Shown piece by piece: positions 60,826-64,000 of a DNA stretch of 64,000 bases. Under the pieces are notes generated by a model, which was given only the letters and a program-made list of their open reading frames with translations, was not told the origin of the DNA and did not search any database. The translations under genes and the position numbers were made by a program. Every line of letters begins with the position of its first letter. The first letter of the stretch is position 1. The stretch is from Hespellia stercorisuis DSM 15480 (lineage in GTDB: Bacteria; Bacillota; Clostridia; Lachnospirales; Lachnospiraceae): contig NZ_FQZY01000019.1 in assembly GCF_900142165.1 (NCBI RefSeq), forward strand, positions 1 to 64,000, read 5' to 3'.

Positions 60826-62049
60826 TTATTTTTTGTTCTGGAGTTCCTGCATCTTCATTGCACGAACCTTCAGTGGAAGTCCGAACAGTGTGATGAATCC
60901 GTCCGCATCGTGGTGATCATACAGATCGCCTGTGGTGAAGCTTGCCAGTGACTCGCTGTACAGTGAGTATGGAGAAGTGGTTCCGGCCTTGGTGATATTA
61001 CCCTTGTAAAGTCTGAATTTTACTTCGCCTGTCACATACTCCTGTGTGGATTCTACAAATGCCTGAATTGCCTCGCGGAGCGGTGTGAACCATTTTCCTT
61101 CGTAGACAACCTGAGCCAGCTTGTTGCCCATGTCTTTTTTTACTTCGTATGTAGCGCGGTCGAGTACTAATTCTTCCAATTGCTGATGTGCTTCCATGAG
61201 GATGGTTCCACCTGGAGTCTCATACACGCCACGGGATTTCATTCCGACTACACGGTTCTCAACGATGTCGATAATACCGATACCGTGTTTTCCGCCCAGT
61301 GCATTCAGCTTGGTGATGATCTCAGAAACCTTCAGTGCTTCTCCGTTCAAAGTTTTTGGAACACCCTTTTCAAATGTCATGGTTACGTATTCCGGCTCAT
61401 CCGGAGCTTTTTCCGGAGAGACGCTCAGCACAAGCAGATGATCGTAATTCGGCTCAACGGAAGGATCCTCGAGCTCCAGACCTTCATGGCTGATGTGCCA
61501 TAAGTTACGGTCGCGGCTGTAGCTTGAAGATGCATCAAACGGAAGATCAATGCCGTGCTTTTTGCAGAAGTCAATCTCATCTTCACGTGACTGCATGGTC
61601 CATACATCTGTCATACGCCATGGAGCGATGATCTTGATGTCCGGTGCAAGTGCTTTGATTGACAGCTCAAAACGGATCTGGTCATTTCCTTTTCCGGTTG
61701 CTCCGTGGCAGATTGCGGTTGCGCCTTCCTTGCGGGCAATTTCGACCAGTTTTTTCGCGATACCAGGACGAGCCATGGAAGTCCCCAGCAGATACTTGTT
61801 CTCGTATACGGCGCCCGCCTGTACACATGGAATGATGTAATCATCACAAAATTCGTCGATGATATTTTCAATATATAATTTAGATGCGCCTGACAATTGG
61901 GCTCTCTCCTCCAAACCGTCCAGCTCACTGCCCTGACCACAGTCGATACAGCAGCAGATAACTTCATAATCAAAGGTTTCCTTTAACCATGGGATAATAG
62001 CGGTGGTATCCAGTCCGCCTGAGTATGCTAAAACAACTTTTTCTTTCAT
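60826..62049 (-). CDS. argG: Argininosuccinate synthase
   Basis: A 407-residue enzyme that joins citrulline and aspartate with ATP to form argininosuccinate. The N-terminal PP-loop is [16 protein letters not shown] (residues 8-23); [13 protein letters not shown] and [20 protein letters not shown] are diagnostic. Length is normal. AGGAGG precedes the ATG. No argH follows in the window; its 3' end faces the 96-bp palindrome. The promoter lies in the divergent region shared with proB. Confidence 0.96.
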   Translation of the reverse strand: MKEKVVLAYSGGLDTTAIIPWLKETFDYEVICCCIDCGQGSELDGLEERAQLSGASKLYIENIIDEFCDDYIIPCVQAGAVYENKYLLGTSMARPGIAKKLVEIARKEGATAICHGATGKGNDQIRFELSIKALAPDIKIIAPWRMTDVWTMQSREDEIDFCKKHGIDLPFDASSSYSRDRNLWHISHEGLELEDPSVEPNYDHLLVLSVSPEKAPDEPEYVTMTFEKGVPKTLNGEALKVSEIITKLNALGGKHGIGIIDIVENRVVGMKSRGVYETPGGTILMEAHQQLEELVLDRATYEVKKDMGNKLAQVVYEGKWFTPLREAIQAFVESTQEYVTGEVKFRLYKGNITKAGTTSPYSLYSESLASFTTGDLYDHHDADGFITLFGLPLKVRAMKMQELQNKK

Positions 62050-62099
62050 TAGAGTGCCTCCTGATAATTATAATTTAATAAAATGCTTTGACAAATGAT

Positions 62100-62128
62100 A
62101 CTATACACTATTTGTTATAATTATGCAA
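62100..62128 (-). promoter_or_regulatory. Promoter of argG
   Basis: On the minus strand TTGCAT (62123-62128) and TATAGT (62100-62105) are separated by 17 bases. A/T-rich sequence containing TAAATTATTC-like words just upstream could hold an ArgR site, but no clear inverted arginine box was found. Confidence 0.6.
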
Positions 62129-62230
62129 GAATAATTTATAAATTTTAAAAATATCCGCATAAAACATATAAAGAACTAATAAATATGCATACAAAACGCA
62201 TAAAACGCGAAAAAACTGGTATAAGCGTTC

Positions 62231-62252
62231 ATTCTATTCAAATTCTATTCAA
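62231..62252. repeat. Perfect 11-bp tandem repeat between argG and proB
   Basis: ATTCTATTCAA occurs twice in direct succession. The reverse complement TTGAATAGAAT contains the TGAAT half-site of arginine boxes. One-helical-turn spacing suggests a protein-binding site. CGCATAAAAC also occurs twice nearby (62156 and 62197). Confidence 0.55.
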
Positions 62253-62284
62253 TTTCAACCTTATTAAGTGAACATCCGGAACCT

Positions 62285-62339
62285 GCTTTGCTGTGTTCTC
62301 GTGACCCTCCGGCAAGCTCTTCCTGGATAACAGCAAAGC
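62285..62339. other. 10-bp stem with large loop upstream of proB
   Basis: GCTTTGCTGT (62285-62294) and ACAGCAAAGC (62330-62339) are perfectly complementary around a 35-base loop that itself holds CCGG/CCTGG. It lies upstream of the proB promoter, so it would not be in the proB mRNA. It could be the end of a small transcript or a DNA-binding dyad. Confidence 0.45.
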
Positions 62340-62370
62340 TGTGTAAGGATGCCGGGAAATGGATTCACAC

Positions 62371-62398
62371 TTGACAAAAACAGTGGATAGTGTAAGAT
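62371..62398 (+). promoter_or_regulatory. Promoter of proBA
   Basis: TTGACA (62371-62376) and TAAGAT (62393-62398) are separated by 16 bases. The resulting transcript would start near 62405, which excludes the ATG at 62397 as translation start. Confidence 0.65.
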
Positions 62399-62465
62399 GA
62401 TTTGTAACTGTCGGGAATCAGGCGGCAATGAGAATAATTCGAATGAAAAGGTATGGGAAATTGAG

Positions 62466-63407
62466 ATGGAATCAGTAAAGACTATGCAGATCAGGGAAAA
62501 ATTGAAAGATAAGCGGAGAATTGTAATAAAGGTGGGAACCTCCACCATTACATATGAAAAGACAGGAAATATCAACCTGGATAAATTAGAAAAATTCGTG
62601 CGAGTACTCATCAACCTGCTGAACAGCGGAAAAGAAGTCATCGTGGTTTCCTCCGGATCGATTGCGATCGGGAGAAAAGTACTCGGTCTGGACGCCATGC
62701 CGACGGAGGACGCGGAGAAGAAGGCCTGTGCGGCGGTCGGTCAGGGGAGACTGATGATGATTTATGAAAAGTTTTTTGCAGAGTACAGCCAGCTGACGGC
62801 ACAGATGCTTTTGACAAAGGAATCCATCAGCGATGAGGAGTGCCGGGTCAATGCAAGGAATGCGTTTGACGAACTGATCCGCCGTCATGTGGTTCCCATT
62901 GTAAATGAGAACGATGCCATCGCAGTAAATGAAGAGATGTACGGAATTTTCGGGGACAACGATACGATGGCAGCCCAGGTGGCGGAGCTGATCGATGCAG
63001 ACCTTCTGATTCTGATGTCAGATATCGAAGGATTGTATACAGATGATCCGCGGACGAACCCCGGTGCCAGATTTGTGCACACTGTGGCAACCATCGATGA
63101 GGATCTGGAGGGAATGGGCAAGGGAGCCGGAACGGATGGCGGAACCGGAGGCATGCGCACCAAGATTGAGGCGGCGAAGATTGCAACCCAAGCGGGGGCA
63201 GATATGATCATTGCCAACGGAGCTAATATTTATACGATCAATGACATCATGGCGGGGAAAAAGGTGGGAACCTTATTTCTATCCAAGGAACATACGGATA
63301 TCACGGAGAATGAACTCTCGCCGGAGGTACCACATTACAGGAGGGCAACGAAGCGGGTGAAAAAAGAAGGAAGCAAAGCGATGATAGGAGGAAGCGAATA
63401 TGTCTGA
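62466..63407 (+). CDS. proB: Glutamate 5-kinase without PUA domain
   Basis: A 313-residue kinase for the first step of proline synthesis. The amino-acid-kinase core has RIVIKVGTSTITYEKTG, VSSGSIAIGRKVLGL, NENDAIAV and GTDGGTGGMRTKIEAAKIA. The chain ends about 45 residues after the kinase core and lacks the C-terminal PUA domain of E. coli ProB (about 367 residues). I chose ATG 62466 because the promoter excludes upstream starts; ATG 62484 is an alternative. It overlaps proA by 8 bases. Confidence 0.93.
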   Translation: MESVKTMQIREKLKDKRRIVIKVGTSTITYEKTGNINLDKLEKFVRVLINLLNSGKEVIVVSSGSIAIGRKVLGLDAMPTEDAEKKACAAVGQGRLMMIYEKFFAEYSQLTAQMLLTKESISDEECRVNARNAFDELIRRHVVPIVNENDAIAVNEEMYGIFGDNDTMAAQVAELIDADLLILMSDIEGLYTDDPRTNPGARFVHTVATIDEDLEGMGKGAGTDGGTGGMRTKIEAAKIATQAGADMIIANGANIYTINDIMAGKKVGTLFLSKEHTDITENELSPEVPHYRRATKRVKKEGSKAMIGGSEYV

Positions 63408-64000
63408 TTATATGAGTGCAATTGGAAGACGTGCAAAGAATGCCACAAAGTACATGAACCGTCTGGGGCAGATTGAGAAGAATGAAGGTCTGCGTGCTGT
63501 CGCAGAGGCACTGCGGGAACAGGGCAGCTTTCTGATGAGTGAGAATGAAAAGGATGTGCAGGCGGCACAGACTGCCGGGATGTCAGAAGCCTTAGTTGAC
63601 AGACTCCGTTTGACAAAGGATCGGATTGCCGGGATGGCGGAAGGGCTGGATCAGATTGCCGGGCTGGATGACCCGGTCGGTGAGATGATCTCCATGAAGA
63701 CCAGGCCAAACGGACTAAGGATAGGAACAAGACGTGTACCTCTGGGTGTGATCGGAATTATATACGAGTCAAGACCGAATGTGACGGCGGACGCATTTGG
63801 TCTCTGCTTTAAGACCAGCAATGTTACGGTGCTCCGCGGCGGAAGTGATGCGATTCATTCCAATCAGGCAATCGTAAAAGTGATTCGTGAAACACTGAAG
63901 GGACAGGATTTACCAGAGGATGCGGTGATTCTTGTGGAGGACACCAGCAGAGCGGTAGTGTCAGATATGATGAAGCTGCATGGTCTGATCGATGTGCTGA
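63400..64000 (+). CDS. proA: Gamma-glutamyl phosphate reductase, 3' end outside window
   Basis: The first 200 residues of ProA, an aldehyde-dehydrogenase-fold enzyme that reduces glutamyl phosphate with NADPH. RRVPLGVIGIIYESRPNVTADAFGLCFKTSN and VLRGGSDAIHSNQAI are diagnostic of the family. The start at 63400 follows TAGGAGGAAG inside the end of proB, so translation is coupled. The catalytic Cys region lies beyond the window. Confidence 0.95.
   Translation, partial: MSDYMSAIGRRAKNATKYMNRLGQIEKNEGLRAVAEALREQGSFLMSENEKDVQAAQTAGMSEALVDRLRLTKDRIAGMAEGLDQIAGLDDPVGEMISMKTRPNGLRIGTRRVPLGVIGIIYESRPNVTADAFGLCFKTSNVTVLRGGSDAIHSNQAIVKVIRETLKGQDLPEDAVILVEDTSRAVVSDMMKLHGLIDVL

Overview
The window looks like chromosomal DNA of a Gram-positive anaerobe of class Clostridia, most likely a Lachnospiraceae relative. 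This is inferred from strong AGGAGG-type ribosome sites, a Bce-type detoxification module, PadR/DUF2812 and MoxR/DUF58 cassettes, a tandem glycine riboswitch, split glycine decarboxylase (gcvPA/gcvPB), split iron-sulfur serine dehydratase (sdaAB/sdaAA) and formate-tetrahydrofolate ligase. No rRNA, tRNA, CRISPR array, prophage or intact insertion sequence was recognised.

Layout. 1-4.5 kb: end of an Rpn/PD-(D/E)XK nuclease-like gene, a cyclase-family hydrolase, a MerR regulator with its own long-spacer promoter, a small ion channel, a 138-bp tandem intergenic repeat, a HEAT-like protein and an orphan HicB antitoxin. 4.8-10.3 kb: membrane-anchored XRE regulator, then a BceRS two-component system and BceAB ABC transporter with an inverted-repeat operator between them. 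10.3-13.4 kb: TetR regulator and a three-gene ABC exporter, each preceded by a copy of the same operator. 13.5-17.6 kb: RpiR regulator, fructose-type PTS IIABC and a Gfo/Idh/MocA dehydrogenase, with RpiR-type palindromes.

17.7-40.1 kb is the metabolic core: two paralogous glycine cleavage operons. Operon 1 (tandem glycine riboswitch and terminator; glyA-gcvT-gcvH-gcvPA-gcvPB-lplA-lpdA-sdaAB-sdaAA) links glycine, serine and pyruvate. A LysR gene and its probable boxes separate it from operon 2 (gcvT-gcvH-gcvPA-gcvPB-lpdA-fhs-fchA-folD-folE-lplA), which links glycine to formate through tetrahydrofolate. Together they encode every enzyme between formate/CO2/NH3 and pyruvate (the reductive glycine pathway), or in reverse a glycine-oxidation route yielding formate and ATP. 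The direction of flux cannot be read from sequence.

40.1-45 kb: an ABC-F protein behind a 400-nt leader with a short upstream reading frame and a very long hairpin; a PadR/DUF2812 pair behind a repeat array; a two-component system on the minus strand. 45.3-52.2 kb: a solute-binding lipoprotein, two sugar-type permeases, an HlyD-like adaptor and a MacB-ectodomain-like protein, with no ATPase, probably activated by the adjacent response regulator through four helically phased direct repeats. 52.3-54.3 kb: TetR-MFS pair. 54.5-60.7 kb: hybrid histidine kinase translationally adjoining a MoxR-DUF58-transglutaminase-like cassette in which the catalytic cysteine is replaced. 60.7-64 kb: a perfect 96-bp palindrome, argG on the minus strand, and divergent proB-proA running off the end.
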